A stretch of 64,000 nt of DNA from Pontibacter harenae (GTDB lineage: Bacteria > Bacteroidota > Bacteroidia > Cytophagales > Hymenobacteraceae): positions 1 through 64,000 of the forward strand of contig NZ_JAJJWH010000008.1 of NCBI RefSeq assembly GCF_020907245.1, in the 5' to 3' direction. Below, piece by piece: positions 34,967-44,470 of the stretch. The position numbers and the translations under genes were made by a program. How positions within the stretch are numbered: position 1 is the first letter of the stretch; every line of letters starts with the position of its first letter. Under the pieces are notes generated by a model. It was not told the DNA's origin, did not search any database, and saw only the letters and a program-made list of their open reading frames with translations.

Positions 34967-35695
34967 TCAATTGCGAACTATCTTCCAGCTTTTCCAAAGT
35001 ACAGCTGATTTCTTTAATGCTTCTGCCAGCTCTTTTTCATTCTTAAACTGAAGCTGCTTTAACTCGCGATACTCTACCTGGAGTGTCAGTTTATTTTGAG
35101 CAAAAGGCCAAGGCTCTACTTGGATAGTTTTGTTTTTTAGCTGCTTTACAAAATAAACCTGCTCATCTGGGCCAGCGGTTATTTCAAGCGCACGTTCATC
35201 GGCAGGTAGCTCGTTGCGGCAAAGTATAAGCGAAAGCCTGTCGCACCATTGCATAATGGCATAAGCCCTTTTGGCTTCTTCTGGGCTTATCTGTAAGCTC
35301 TTTTTGCAGCTTTCCTGTAGCTGCTGCTGCTCATCCAGAAAAGTGTCTGTTGCTTTGTCTTGGCCACGTACTTCTTCATAGAGGTAACTCATGTGCATAG
35401 AGGTAAGCATGGTAACCCAGCGGCTTTGGAAGCGAACAGCATGCATTAACTCTCTTGCCTGCTCCAGTGTGGTGGGCAACAACGTGAAATCGGCTGGTGC
35501 TCCTGCAGGAGTCAGTCCGTCTCTTCCGTGCCAGGTCTTTTGGCGGTTATCATGGTTGGCAATGGCGATAATGGTGTCTATCCAGTGCTGGCACTGCAGC
35601 GCAGGCTTTAAATGATAAGCAAGCTGTGCAGCCAATAGCCCATGTGCCTGTTGGTAGATTACTTCCCAGCCTTCAGGTGTAGCGTTTACGATCAT
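34967..35695 (-). CDS. DUF3891 family protein
   Basis: 242 aa. The HD-like pattern of DUF3891 is visible: QAHGLLAAQLAYHL near the start, then AIANHDNRQ about 50 residues in. The ends of the helices match the family, but DUF3891 proteins have no known activity. No signal peptide. Single gene upstream of a weak hairpin. Confidence 0.85.
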   Translation of the reverse strand: MIVNATPEGWEVIYQQAHGLLAAQLAYHLKPALQCQHWIDTIIAIANHDNRQKTWHGRDGLTPAGAPADFTLLPTTLEQARELMHAVRFQSRWVTMLTSMHMSYLYEEVRGQDKATDTFLDEQQQLQESCKKSLQISPEEAKRAYAIMQWCDRLSLILCRNELPADERALEITAGPDEQVYFVKQLKNKTIQVEPWPFAQNKLTLQVEYRELKQLQFKNEKELAEALKKSAVLWKSWKIVRN

Positions 35696-35757
35696 AGCTT
35701 CTGTTTTGCTATAATTTAAACTACAGATAGAGCAGAAGGTTAAGGTCAGGGAATAAA

Positions 35758-35796
35758 AAAGCCTCCGCTGCGAATTATAGCAACGAAGGCTCTATT
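35758..35796 (-). terminator. Weak hairpin terminator of the barrel protein
   Basis: AGCCTCCGCTGC pairs imperfectly with GCAACGAAGGCT downstream of the outer-membrane barrel gene. Confidence 0.5.
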
Positions 35797-35810
35797 AGGG
35801 TTTGGGCTCC

Positions 35811-36452
35811 TTAGAAGACAAAGCCTATGCGCAGGCCGCCGTTCACAAACTGAAAAAAGTTCACGCTGTGGAAGCCTTCTGTAGTTGATTCGCTTATATT
35901 ACCGCCTCTAATTTCAATGTCAGCATCTTTTCTGTAGCGGATGCCCACACCAGCTTCAACGCCTACATAAAAATTGCGTGCAAAGTAAAAATCTGTACCA
36001 GCTACTGCATTCAACCCTACGCTCAAGGAGCCTCTGCTGAGGCCATTAGGAGTTATTGCACCTTTTACTTCTGTACCGTCGTTTTCGTAACGGGCACCTC
36101 TCAAACTGATAGGAAGCTCAGCACCTATATATGGGGAGAGTCTTTCGGTTCCAGCAAAATGCTTTTCGATGCCAGGAGCAAGGCTAATGCCTGCAGTGCG
36201 GCTGAATGCATCATCGTCAAGCTTATCGTGGTTGTAGTGAATGCCAACACTTAACCTTAAAGCTGTGGCATCGCTTGTAAAGTAGCGGCCACGAATGAAA
36301 CCATCATTTAAGCTGATGTTACCTAAATAATTAAATAGAACTTCTGTTGTAATGTTGCCAGCAGTAGGCTTATAGGTAGTGCTACCATTCTGTGCTTGTA
36401 CAGTGAGAGCAGATACTAACAGTACTGCTAGTACAATCAAGGTGTTCTTCAT
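35811..36452 (-). CDS. Outer-membrane beta-barrel protein
   Basis: 213 aa. Signal peptide ending in TVQAQN (about 1-21), then alternating strands typical of small 8-stranded barrels: GSLSVGLNAVAGTDFYF, NFYVGVEAGVGIRYR and a closing FVNGGLRIGFVF with the C-terminal aromatic usual for BAM substrates. No ligand can be assigned; probably a structural or porin-like membrane protein. Confidence 0.85.
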   Translation of the reverse strand: MKNTLIVLAVLLVSALTVQAQNGSTTYKPTAGNITTEVLFNYLGNISLNDGFIRGRYFTSDATALRLSVGIHYNHDKLDDDAFSRTAGISLAPGIEKHFAGTERLSPYIGAELPISLRGARYENDGTEVKGAITPNGLSRGSLSVGLNAVAGTDFYFARNFYVGVEAGVGIRYRKDADIEIRGGNISESTTEGFHSVNFFQFVNGGLRIGFVF

Positions 36453-36553
36453 GCTTTTATGATTTAGTTTAATGGTGGTAAAAATATAAAAAAAGCTATA
36501 ATATATATAGCAGGCATTTTATATTTATCAAGCCCTGATTAACCTGTAAAGGT

Positions 36554-37531
36554 TTAGCGTACTATTGCCTCCGCCTTAATTTTTTTCAGGTTAGCCAGCA
36601 TGTCCTCTGTCATGGCGTCTAAATCATAGTTTGGTTGCCAGCCCCAGTCTTGCCTGGCGGCACTATCGTCTATTGTTTGTGGCCAGGAACTGGCAATTTG
36701 TTGGCGGTAATCGGGGTTGTAGGTTATCTTAAAATCAGGAATATGCTTCTGAATAGAAGCCGCGATTTCTTTTGGTGAAAAGCTTATGGCGCTCAGGTTG
36801 TAAGAATCTCGGACCTTTATTTGTTCTGCTGGTGCATGCATCAATCCTATTGTTGCTTTCAAAGCATCAGGCATGTACATCATGGGCAGGTAAGTATTTT
36901 CGCCCAGGAAACACTCATACGCTTTTTGTTCTAGTGCTTTGTGGTAAATGTCCACGGCATAATCGGTGGTGCCGCCGCCAGGTAGTGCTTTGTACCCGAT
37001 CAGGCCAGGGTACCGCAAGCTGCGCACATCCAAACCGTACTTCAGAAAGTAGTACTCGCACCAGCGTTCACCAGCCTGTTTGCTAATACCATACACCGTG
37101 TTCGGGTCCATTACAGTAAGCTGGGGCGTGTTGTGGCGTGGCGTGTTGGGACCAAAAACGGCAATGGAACTAGGCCAGTACACCTTGTTTACTTTTTGCT
37201 CCAGTGCCATATCCAGCACATTAAACAAGCCATCCATGTTCAGGCGCCAGGCAAACTTCGGGTTCTTCTCGCCAGTAGCCGAGAGCACCGCTGCGAGGTG
37301 GTATATTTGCGTAAATTTATATTTCGAAGCCAGTTCTCTTAAATTCTGTGTATCCAATACATCAATCTTTTCAAAGGGACCAGATTCTTGTAAGGCAGCT
37401 TGTTTGGGAGCAGATATGTCTGCCGCAACTACATTTGCTCCTCCGTACATGTTGCGTAGCTCAAGAGTTAGTTCCGAACCAAGTTGCCCGCAAGCGCCAA
37501 TAACCAATACCGCTTCGCCGGTGTTTGCCAT
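36554..37531 (-). CDS. NAD-dependent epimerase/L-threonine dehydrogenase
   Basis: 325 aa from ATG 37531; the ORF is open for 48 more codons upstream, but that segment is unlike the family. SDR fold with NAD-binding GACGQLGSEL (about 10-19) and the YGISKQAGE active-site motif. The GGGTTDYAVDIYHKAL segment and overall match point to the short-chain type L-threonine 3-dehydrogenase found in Cytophagales, which oxidises threonine to 2-amino-3-ketobutyrate. A threonine role is supported by kbl, the next enzyme, 1.6 kb away. An epimerase is the alternative. Confidence 0.88.
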   Translation of the reverse strand: MANTGEAVLVIGACGQLGSELTLELRNMYGGANVVAADISAPKQAALQESGPFEKIDVLDTQNLRELASKYKFTQIYHLAAVLSATGEKNPKFAWRLNMDGLFNVLDMALEQKVNKVYWPSSIAVFGPNTPRHNTPQLTVMDPNTVYGISKQAGERWCEYYFLKYGLDVRSLRYPGLIGYKALPGGGTTDYAVDIYHKALEQKAYECFLGENTYLPMMYMPDALKATIGLMHAPAEQIKVRDSYNLSAISFSPKEIAASIQKHIPDFKITYNPDYRQQIASSWPQTIDDSAARQDWGWQPNYDLDAMTEDMLANLKKIKAEAIVR

Positions 37532-37815
37532 AGTAAAGATAAATTCCGCCGCAAAGTAAGTCATTTCAATGCAGTCCAGAAAATATCGATAGAGGAGAAT
37601 ATTGATAGGGAGGAGTAGGGGAGGTGCTGGAATGTTTTGTGGCTGTGGCTGCCGTAAAAGAGAAAACGCCTGCACACTGCAAGCGTCCTCACCAAACTAA
37701 TCTAACTTTAACTAAATTATTACTGCAACAAAGGTATGTCCGTTTAATAGGCTCTGAAATAGATAAGGGCAGATTTAATAATTAAATAATGCTATATGTA
37801 TTGATGTAGCGCCTG

Positions 37816-37847
37816 TTTAGTTCTGGCAAGCATTTTTAGTACATTTG
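37816..37847 (+). promoter_or_regulatory. Candidate promoter of the Pro/Ala-rich repeat gene
   Basis: TTTA (37816-37819), 20 bases, TACATTTG (37840-37847), an exact -7 match TAnnTTTG with a near-consensus -33 box. Confidence 0.55.
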
Positions 37848-37940
37848 TAGAAGTATTATATGTGTTTCATCATTAGGTGCAGGCCTTTTCCTGTTCAAAA
37901 GATCGTAAGAGTTACAGATTAGGCTAAATGCCAGCAAAGC

Positions 37941-39134
37941 ATGACGTTTGAAGAATACCTGATCAAGAAAAGAGTAAATAAAGCCGTTTTTGAGGCAGAG
38001 GACCCTGAGCGCTTTGCAGCATGGCAGGAAATGTATGCCCAGATGCACCCTAACAGCTTTTATGTGGCTACAAAGATGGTGCTGAACAATGTGCGGCTTA
38101 GATACCACCTACGGGAAGAAGATGTGCCAAAAGCAGCACCAGCCGCTGCTCCTGCACGACCTGCCGCTGCCAAACGTGCTGCGCCAGCTACCTCAAAACC
38201 TGCTGCAGCTTCTCCATCAGCCGCTGCTGTTCCACAGGAAACATCAGAGGAAAAGCCAGCCACTGCACCAAAGCCAAGACCTGTGGTGCGCCGACCAGCA
38301 GCGCTTGAAAAGCCGCAGCCTACAGAAAACGAAACCACAAAGCAGGAGAACACTACAGCAGAAGGAGAACAGAAGGCTGCAGCGGCCAAACCTCGGCCAG
38401 TTATAAAACGCCCTGTTATTCCTAAACCAGCAGCACCTAAAGCCGGTGCTGAAGAACAGCATGCAGGAGCTACGGAAACTACAGGAGAAACTGCTAAGCC
38501 TGCACGGCCAAGACCTGTTATAAAGCGACCTGCAGCACTCAAGAAACCAGAGGTGCCTGCCAGCGAGGAGACAGAAACACCTGCTACTGCACCAACAGAA
38601 CAACCATCGGTTTCTGCGGAGGGTGCAGAAAAGCCGAAGCCTTCCCGCCCGCGGCCTATAATTAAAAGACCTACAGCTCTACAAAAGCCTGCGGAGGAAC
38701 AGAAGCCAACAGCACCAGCCCCAGAAGAAAACCCTTCTGAGGCAGCGCCAGCGCAAGAGCCTGCTAAGCCCCCTCGCCCAAGACCAGTAATTAAACGACC
38801 TGCTGCTCTAACAAAGCCTGCTGCAGAAGACGCCAAACCAGTGGCAGATAAACCTGGGGAAGTGCCTAAAGAGGCGGAGCCAAGCGCGGATGCAGAGCAG
38901 AAGCCCAAGCCGCCGCGCCCACGGCCAATTATGAAAAGGCCAACTGCTCCACCAACGGCAGCTCCCTCAGCAGAAGCACCCCAGGAGGCGGGCACACCTC
39001 CAAAAGAGGAAGATGCACCACGGCCAAGCCAGGAGCAGCCAGCATCGGAGGAACGGCCCAAACCGCCGCGACCTCGCCCTATTATGCGCCGCCCACCGCC
39101 TAAGTCGGAAGATGGGGGACCAAGTAACTTATAA
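37941..39134 (+). CDS. Pro/Ala-rich repeat protein of unknown function
   Basis: 397 aa. An ordered N-terminal domain of about 55 residues ([34 protein letters not shown]) precedes a long low-complexity, Pro/Ala/Glu/Lys-rich region. That region carries seven near-copies of a short basic motif, [KR]PRP[VI][VIM][KR]RP, spaced about 30-45 residues apart, with acidic linkers between. It is probably disordered. There is no signal peptide, so a cytosolic role such as scaffold or nucleic-acid or protein binding is inferred only from composition. A 368-aa reading on the opposite strand is a shadow. The kbl gene starts 38 bases later, so they may share a transcript. Confidence 0.85.
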   Translation: MTFEEYLIKKRVNKAVFEAEDPERFAAWQEMYAQMHPNSFYVATKMVLNNVRLRYHLREEDVPKAAPAAAPARPAAAKRAAPATSKPAAASPSAAAVPQETSEEKPATAPKPRPVVRRPAALEKPQPTENETTKQENTTAEGEQKAAAAKPRPVIKRPVIPKPAAPKAGAEEQHAGATETTGETAKPARPRPVIKRPAALKKPEVPASEETETPATAPTEQPSVSAEGAEKPKPSRPRPIIKRPTALQKPAEEQKPTAPAPEENPSEAAPAQEPAKPPRPRPVIKRPAALTKPAAEDAKPVADKPGEVPKEAEPSADAEQKPKPPRPRPIMKRPTAPPTAAPSAEAPQEAGTPPKEEDAPRPSQEQPASEERPKPPRPRPIMRRPPPKSEDGGPSNL

Positions 39135-39172
39135 CTACCGTAAAACACATTACGATAACAAAACATGAGACT

Positions 39173-40363
39173 ATGTACGAAACTTTAAAACCAGACCTGG
39201 AGCAACAGCTTGCCGAAATACAAGAGGCGGGTTTATATAAAAGAGAACGTATTATCACAACGCCGCAAGGTGCTGCTATAGACACTGTGCAGCAGCCGCA
39301 TGTGCTAAACTTCTGCGCCAATAACTATCTTGGCCTATCGGCACACCCACGTGTGATAGAAGCGGCAAAAGCTGCAATAGATAGCCATGGCTACGGAATG
39401 AGCTCTGTTCGTTTTATCTGCGGAACCCAGGATATACACAAAGAGCTGGAGAAAAAGCTGTCGGATTTTTTAGGAATGGAAGACACCATTCTGTATGCCG
39501 CTGCTTTTGATGCGAATGGTGGTGTATTCGAGCCTTTGTTTGATGCCGAGTCTGCTATTATCTCGGATGCATTGAACCATGCCTCGATCATAGATGGTGT
39601 TCGTTTGTGCAAGGCGCAGCGCTTCCGCTACGAGCATAATAACATGGCCGACCTGGAGGCTAAATTGCAGGAGTCTCAGAACGCCAAGCACCGCATCATT
39701 GTTACCGACGGTTCGTTTTCGATGGATGGTACTATTGCGCAGCTAGACAAAATAGTGGCACTGGCAGATCAGTACAAGGCGCTGGTGATGGTAGATGATT
39801 CTCACTCTACGGGCTTTATGGGTAAGACGGGCCGCGGCACGCACGAGTACCATAACGTGATGGGTAAAATCGATATCATAACAGGTACTTTAGGTAAGGC
39901 TTTGGGCGGTGCAATGGGTGGTTTCACCTCAGGCCGCAAAGAGATTATTGATATGCTGCGCCAGCGGTCACGTCCTTACCTGTTCTCCAACTCACTGGCT
40001 CCTTCTATCGTGGGGGCTTCAGTTGCTGTGCTAGACCTGCTAAGCTCCACTACCGAGCTGCGCGACAAGCTGGAGTGGAATACAAAGTATTTCCGTGAGC
40101 AGATTACAGCCGCAGGCTTCGATATTAAGCCAGGCGACCATCCAATTGTACCTGTTATGCTGTATGAGGCACCGCTTGCGCAGGAGTTTGCCGCCCGTAT
40201 GCTCGACAGGGGCATTTACGTAATTGGTTTTTACTATCCAGTGGTGCCAAAAGGCCAGGCGCGTATCCGTGTGCAGTTATCGGCAGTGCATGATAAAGAG
40301 CATATCGACCAGGCAATTGAGGCTTTTACCGCGGTTGGTAAAGAGCTTGGCGTACTGAAATAA
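39173..40363 (+). CDS. kbl: 2-amino-3-ketobutyrate CoA ligase (glycine C-acetyltransferase)
   Basis: 396 aa alpha-oxoamine synthase, PLP-dependent, that splits 2-amino-3-ketobutyrate into glycine and acetyl-Co[17 protein letters not shown] near the start, DDSHSTGF in the middle, and the PLP lysine in [14 protein letters not shown] are the signatures; the [15 protein letters not shown] segment ([12 protein letters not shown]) fits kbl rather than serine palmitoyltransferase or BioF. Pairs with the threonine dehydrogenase upstream. Ends with a clear terminator. Confidence 0.95.
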   Translation: MYETLKPDLEQQLAEIQEAGLYKRERIITTPQGAAIDTVQQPHVLNFCANNYLGLSAHPRVIEAAKAAIDSHGYGMSSVRFICGTQDIHKELEKKLSDFLGMEDTILYAAAFDANGGVFEPLFDAESAIISDALNHASIIDGVRLCKAQRFRYEHNNMADLEAKLQESQNAKHRIIVTDGSFSMDGTIAQLDKIVALADQYKALVMVDDSHSTGFMGKTGRGTHEYHNVMGKIDIITGTLGKALGGAMGGFTSGRKEIIDMLRQRSRPYLFSNSLAPSIVGASVAVLDLLSSTTELRDKLEWNTKYFREQITAAGFDIKPGDHPIVPVMLYEAPLAQEFAARMLDRGIYVIGFYYPVVPKGQARIRVQLSAVHDKEHIDQAIEAFTAVGKELGVLK

Positions 40364-40390
40364 GCCAATCAGGAGGTTAAGTAAGAGCAA

Positions 40391-40428
40391 ATGAGTCGCT
40401 GCACACTTGGGTAGCGACTCATTTTTTT
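40391..40428 (+). terminator. Terminator of kbl
   Basis: ATGAGTCGCT (40391-40400) pairs with AGCGACTCAT (40413-40422), followed by seven T. Confidence 0.85.
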
Positions 40429-40464
40429 ATATATTGATGTGAAGTTTCAGCAATCAGAAGCAAA

Positions 40465-40752
40465 ATGAACAACATAAAAATAAAAGCAGGCCAAATGCTG
40501 CTAGGTACGGTGCTGTCGTGGCTGGTAGTTTCTTTTCTGGCTTACTCAACTGCCGATATGCGTCATGAAGCAAATGTGACGGCTACATTACTCCAGATAA
40601 CCTTTTACTTTTCCTTATTATTATCGGTAGAGGCCTATATTAGTATGTTGCTTAACCCGCAGTGGACACGCCTAAACCTGGGCATTATTCTGCTGCTCTG
40701 TGCACCTGCCCTCATATACCTGGTGTGGTTCCTTTGTCAACTTCTCTTTTGA
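40465..40752 (+). CDS. Small three-helix membrane protein
   Basis: 95 aa with three hydrophobic segments (about 10-30, 40-62, 72-92) and no recognised family. Inner membrane. It precedes the PLDc_N protein by 48 bases, and both may belong to one small-membrane-protein transcript. Function unknown. Confidence 0.7.
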   Translation: MNNIKIKAGQMLLGTVLSWLVVSFLAYSTADMRHEANVTATLLQITFYFSLLLSVEAYISMLLNPQWTRLNLGIILLLCAPALIYLVWFLCQLLF

Positions 40753-40800
40753 TTGGCCACCATTGCTGCCGTTGCTTTTTTCTAACCCTTTCAAACTTTT

Positions 40801-41022
40801 ATGGAATTTATCACTCCTGGCGTCGGATCCTTATTCGGAGGTTCTGGTCTATTAGCAGTTGTTGCTGTTTATTACACACTGGTGCTGGTGTCGTTGGTGC
40901 ACCTTATCTTTAAAACAAATTATAACCTTAAAGAAAGGCTGCTTTGGATGCTAGTACTATGGCTAGTGCCAATAATCGGTGCCATTGTTTACTGGGTAAT
41001 GTGGAACAAGAGAAGCGCTTAA
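40801..41022 (+). CDS. PLD nuclease N-terminal (PLDc_N) membrane protein
   Basis: 73 aa. Two membrane segments (about 17-37 and 46-66) and the PLDc_N ending LVLWLVPIIGAIVYWVMWNK, with the conserved W-x3-P-x2-G pattern. In full-length phospholipase D/cardiolipin synthases this domain is the membrane anchor; here it stands alone. Function unknown. Confidence 0.85.
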   Translation: MEFITPGVGSLFGGSGLLAVVAVYYTLVLVSLVHLIFKTNYNLKERLLWMLVLWLVPIIGAIVYWVMWNKRSA

Positions 41023-41071
41023 TCATTTAGAAATTGTATCTTTCAAATTATAACTAACTGTTAAAATTGTA

Positions 41072-41866
41072 ATGAAAAAATGCCTACGCCTATTACCGTT
41101 AAGCCTTGTGCTCCTGCTTGTTTTATGTTGTGCTACCATGCCCGCCGCTTTAAGTAAAGCGCCCGAGCGGCAACTATATGAATTAAAAGTTTACCATCTG
41201 AAAAATGCAGACCAAGAAGCGCGTGTAGATAAGTTCCTGCAGCAAGCTTATATTCCTGCTTTGCACAGAGCGGGTGTGAAAAAAGTTGGTGTTTTTAAAC
41301 CTGTCGAAGCGAAGGATGAGCGTCTTATCTATGTATATGTTCCCTATACTTCTATGTCGCAGTTTTTACAGTTGCCGCAAAAGCTACAGCAGGATAAAAA
41401 GTATGCCGCCGACGGAAAAGAATACTTGGAAGCAGCGCATAACAACGCTCCTTTTGAGCGTATTGAATCTACGCTGTTAAGAGCGTTTGAAGACATGCCG
41501 CAGTTTGAGGTGCCTAACCTGAAAGCACCAAAGTCTGAGCGCGTTTATGAGCTGAGAAGTTACGAAGGACCTACCGAAAAAATTTATCAGAACAAGGTAC
41601 AGATGTTTAACCAAGGCGGTGAAGTAAAGCTGTTTAAGCGGTTAGGATTTAATGCTGTTTTTTATGCGGATGTATTGGTTGGTAGCAAAATGCCAAACTT
41701 AATGTACATGACAACTTTTGAAAATAGAGCTTCAAGAGACGAGCACTGGAAAGCATTCGGTGCAGATCCAGAGTGGAAAAAGCTGAGTTCTATGGAGGAA
41801 TATCAAAATAACGTTTCTCACGCAGATATCATCTTCCTACGCCCCACTGAATATTCAGAAATCTAG
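41072..41866 (+). CDS. NIPSNAP family protein
   Basis: 264 aa. Signal peptide or lipoprotein-like start (LLLVLCCATMPAALS), then two ferredoxin-like NIPSNAP repeats, each opening with YELxxY: YELKVYHLKNADQEAR and YELRSYEGPTEK. The second ends FENRASRDEHWKAF. NIPSNAP proteins are of uncertain function and include monooxygenase-like and vesicle-linked members; this copy is exported. The 30-bp palindrome behind it ends the transcript. Confidence 0.9.
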   Translation: MKKCLRLLPLSLVLLLVLCCATMPAALSKAPERQLYELKVYHLKNADQEARVDKFLQQAYIPALHRAGVKKVGVFKPVEAKDERLIYVYVPYTSMSQFLQLPQKLQQDKKYAADGKEYLEAAHNNAPFERIESTLLRAFEDMPQFEVPNLKAPKSERVYELRSYEGPTEKIYQNKVQMFNQGGEVKLFKRLGFNAVFYADVLVGSKMPNLMYMTTFENRASRDEHWKAFGADPEWKKLSSMEEYQNNVSHADIIFLRPTEYSEI

Positions 41867-41955
41867 CATTTTGAGTTTTGTATGCGGTAGATGTAGCTTG
41901 TACTACTTTGTCTTTATAGGTGCGGAAGCCATTCTCATACCTTAGGACATGACCG

Positions 41956-42015
41956 AGCCATAACAACAAACGCGGCTAAGCTTGATCAAGCTTAGCCGCG
42001 TTTGTTGTTATGGCT
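41956..42015. terminator. Perfect 30-bp palindromic terminator
   Basis: The 60 bases are an exact palindrome (30 + 30). It stands between the convergent NIPSNAP and cdaA genes and can terminate both. Confidence 0.9.
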
Positions 42016-42180
42016 TTGTTTAAAAATTTGAAGTAAGCTATAACAATTTCTCCTTATGTGGGAATGATGCTACTTGTATAGTGCATAAGCTCAGGCTGCA
42101 GTAGCGGATGTACATGTGTATGATAACGATTTCGGCCAGTTCTGTTCAATCCCTAATTTGGAAATGGGCACCAGAGGGTT

Positions 42181-43026
42181 TTAAGCTGCATTAACAGACT
42201 TTTCAGAAGCAGTAGGTGCTGCGGAGCGCTGGTCAGCATCGAAAAGGAACTGGTTGAGCTTTACACGAAGGTCAGCAGAAGAGAGGTTGCGGAATACCTC
42301 ACCATTACGCACCAAGGCAATCTGTCCAGTCTCTTCCGACACTACCAGCACAATGCTATCGGTTACTTCTGTTAAGCCAATGGCAGCACGGTGGCGCAAG
42401 CCCATAGAGGCAGGAATATCGTTATTCTCAGTAACAGGTAAGATACAGCGTGCAGCTTTAATGCGGTTCCCTGAAATAATGACAGCACCGTCGTGAAGCG
42501 GGCTGTACTTGTTAAAAATAGACATTAGCAAGCGTTTCGATACCACGGCATCAATCAAATCACCAGACTCGGCATAGTACTTCAGTTCTGAGCTTTTAGC
42601 AAATACAATAAGTGCCCCCGTGTTTTTGCCTGCCAATGTTTTAGCGGCTTCTATAAAAGGCGTAAGGCTAAGCTTTTCGGCCTGTTCGCGTCGCCACGGG
42701 AAACTACGGAAAAAGCGATCGTTGTTAAAAGCTGTTGTTTTACCAATAAGAAGCAAAAAGCGCCTGATTTCGGGCTGAAATACAATGATGGCTGCCAACA
42801 CACCCACACCCATAAACTGCCCCAGTATAATGCTGAGCAGCTCCATGCCTGCGGCCCTTACAACCAGGTAAAGCAGGTAAACAGAAAGCAAGCCCAAGAA
42901 GATCTTCAGCGCCACACTACCCGTCAGCAGCTTGTACAGTTGGTACAGCAGCACTGTTACGAGCAGAATATCGATGATATCGAGAAGCTCAATCTCTAAA
43001 AACCCTATGTTGAATAAGAAAGTCAA
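42181..43026 (-). CDS. cdaA: Diadenylate cyclase CdaA
   Basis: 281 aa. Three N-terminal membrane segments, then a DAC domain with the active-site motifs DGA (YSPLHDGAVI) and RHR (GLRHRAAIG). Makes c-di-AMP from two ATP. The start overlaps the end of folP by 4 bp, so the two are one operon, the usual Bacteroidota arrangement. The cdaR and glmM neighbours seen in Firmicutes are absent here. Confidence 0.95.
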   Translation of the reverse strand: MTFLFNIGFLEIELLDIIDILLVTVLLYQLYKLLTGSVALKIFLGLLSVYLLYLVVRAAGMELLSIILGQFMGVGVLAAIIVFQPEIRRFLLLIGKTTAFNNDRFFRSFPWRREQAEKLSLTPFIEAAKTLAGKNTGALIVFAKSSELKYYAESGDLIDAVVSKRLLMSIFNKYSPLHDGAVIISGNRIKAARCILPVTENNDIPASMGLRHRAAIGLTEVTDSIVLVVSEETGQIALVRNGEVFRNLSSADLRVKLNQFLFDADQRSAAPTASEKSVNAA

Positions 43027-43898
43027 TGTGTTGTTTTCTTGTAAAGTTCTATCGTCTGCTTAGTTTCTTTTACGTCATGTACCCGCAAAATGGCGGCGCC
43101 TTTCATCAAAGCAATGGTGTTTACAACAGTTGTTCCCACCAATGCGTCAGCCTGGCCTATGTCTAAGGCTTTATAAACCATGGATTTACGCGACATGCCT
43201 GCCAGTATAGGAAGTTCTAAGATACGTAATTCTTCTAAGCGATTTAGTAGCTCAAAGTTATGGTTTATCGTTTTGGCAAAGCCGAAGCCTGGGTCTAGTA
43301 TAATGTCTTTTACGTCAAGTTGCTTTAGCTTAGCTACCAGCACTTGCAACTCATCCAGCACCTCTAGTACCACATCGTCGTATTTTGCGAGCGAGTTCAT
43401 GGTTTGGGGAGTGCCGCGCATGTGCATCAGAATGTAAGGCACCTGCAGCTTCGCCACCGTCTCGAACATAGTCTCGTCCAAGTTGCCACCTGAGATATCG
43501 TTTATAATGGAAGCTCCTGCCGCTACTGCTTCTTCTGCTACACGGGCTCTGAAAGTATCAACAGAAAGAACGGCTTCAGGAAAGGCTTTCATGATAGCCT
43601 CTGTGGCTGGTATAAGGCGAGCCAGTTCTTCTTCTGTGCTTACATCGTCAGCGCCAGGTCTGGAGGAGTAGCCGCCAACATCCAATACATCGGCTCCGTC
43701 GGCCAGCATGGTTTCGGCTTTCTGCAGTACCTCGTCTATTGAGCTAAGGCGGCTGCCAGCATAAAAGGAATCGGGGGTAACATTCAGAATTCCCATCACT
43801 AGCGGCGTGTCTAGCGAGAGGATTTTTCCACGGCAGTTAAGTGTACTTTTATGTCGAAAAAAGCTATCTTTCGATTCCAATGTTGGCTTCTGAGTCAA
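43023..43898 (-). CDS. folP: Dihydropteroate synthase
   Basis: 291 aa. Joins para-aminobenzoate to the pterin pyrophosphate in folate synthesis; target of sulfonamides. Motifs: GILNVTPDSF near residue 36, DVGGYSSRPGA, ILDPGFGFAK and the C-terminal AAILRVHDV. The stop codon overlaps the cdaA start. Its own start overlaps the DUF1599 gene's 5' end on the other strand by 19 bases, unless translation of one begins further in. Confidence 0.96.
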   Translation of the reverse strand: MTQKPTLESKDSFFRHKSTLNCRGKILSLDTPLVMGILNVTPDSFYAGSRLSSIDEVLQKAETMLADGADVLDVGGYSSRPGADDVSTEEELARLIPATEAIMKAFPEAVLSVDTFRARVAEEAVAAGASIINDISGGNLDETMFETVAKLQVPYILMHMRGTPQTMNSLAKYDDVVLEVLDELQVLVAKLKQLDVKDIILDPGFGFAKTINHNFELLNRLEELRILELPILAGMSRKSMVYKALDIGQADALVGTTVVNTIALMKGAAILRVHDVKETKQTIELYKKTTH

Positions 43899-44470
43899 TT
43901 ATTTTTAAAATTAAAGCTAAAAAGTTGATTAGTCAAACCCTCCAGGAATATAATCAGGTAGTAAACCGCTGCAAAGACACGTTTGTAAAAAAAACAAAAG
44001 ATTACGGCACGGCCTGGCGTGTGCTGCGGTTGCCTTCTATTACCGATCAGATCTTCATTAAAGCGCAACGCATTCGTTCTATACAGGAGAAAGGAAAGCA
44101 GTTGGTGGAGGATGATATCTCTTCTGAGTTTGTAGGTATTATCAACTACTGTGTTATTGCTCTGATGCAGCTGGGTTTGCAGGAGAATTCGGAGCTTAAC
44201 TTACCAGCCGAAGAGGTGGAGCGTCTGTACGCGCAGCACATAGAGGAGAATATTAAGCTGCTGAATGCTAAGAACCACGACTATGGCGAGGCCTGGCGCG
44301 ATATGCGGGTAAGCTCCATCACCGACATTATCCTGATGAAGCTGTATCGCACCAAGCAGATAGAAGATAACCAGGGCCAGACGCTGATCTCGGAAGGCGT
44401 GGAAGCCAACTATCGCGACATGATCAACTATGCCGTGTTTTGTTTGATAAAGATGGGGTTTGGGAAATAA
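43880..44470 (+). CDS. DUF1599 protein with two repeated halves
   Basis: 196 aa from ATG 43880 (a GTG start at 43841 would be unlike the family). The protein is an internal duplication: the first half has KKTKDYGTAWRVLRLPSITDQ and a second half KNHDYGEAWRDMRVSSITD, each ending in a helix with INY-C/A-V. The fold is likely the all-alpha NTP pyrophosphohydrolase (MazG-like) type, from the DYG and GxAW patterns. Substrate unknown. It faces folP and is followed by the BT_3928-type gene, an order conserved in Bacteroidota. Confidence 0.88.
   Translation: MLASESIIFKIKAKKLISQTLQEYNQVVNRCKDTFVKKTKDYGTAWRVLRLPSITDQIFIKAQRIRSIQEKGKQLVEDDISSEFVGIINYCVIALMQLGLQENSELNLPAEEVERLYAQHIEENIKLLNAKNHDYGEAWRDMRVSSITDIILMKLYRTKQIEDNQGQTLISEGVEANYRDMINYAVFCLIKMGFGK

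Noticed and set aside
38060..39166. A 368-codon open frame on the minus strand opposite the Pro/Ala-rich gene
   Set aside because: It is a shadow of the GC-rich repeat coding sequence; it has Gly/Ser-rich low complexity, no family, and runs across the start of kbl's neighbourhood.
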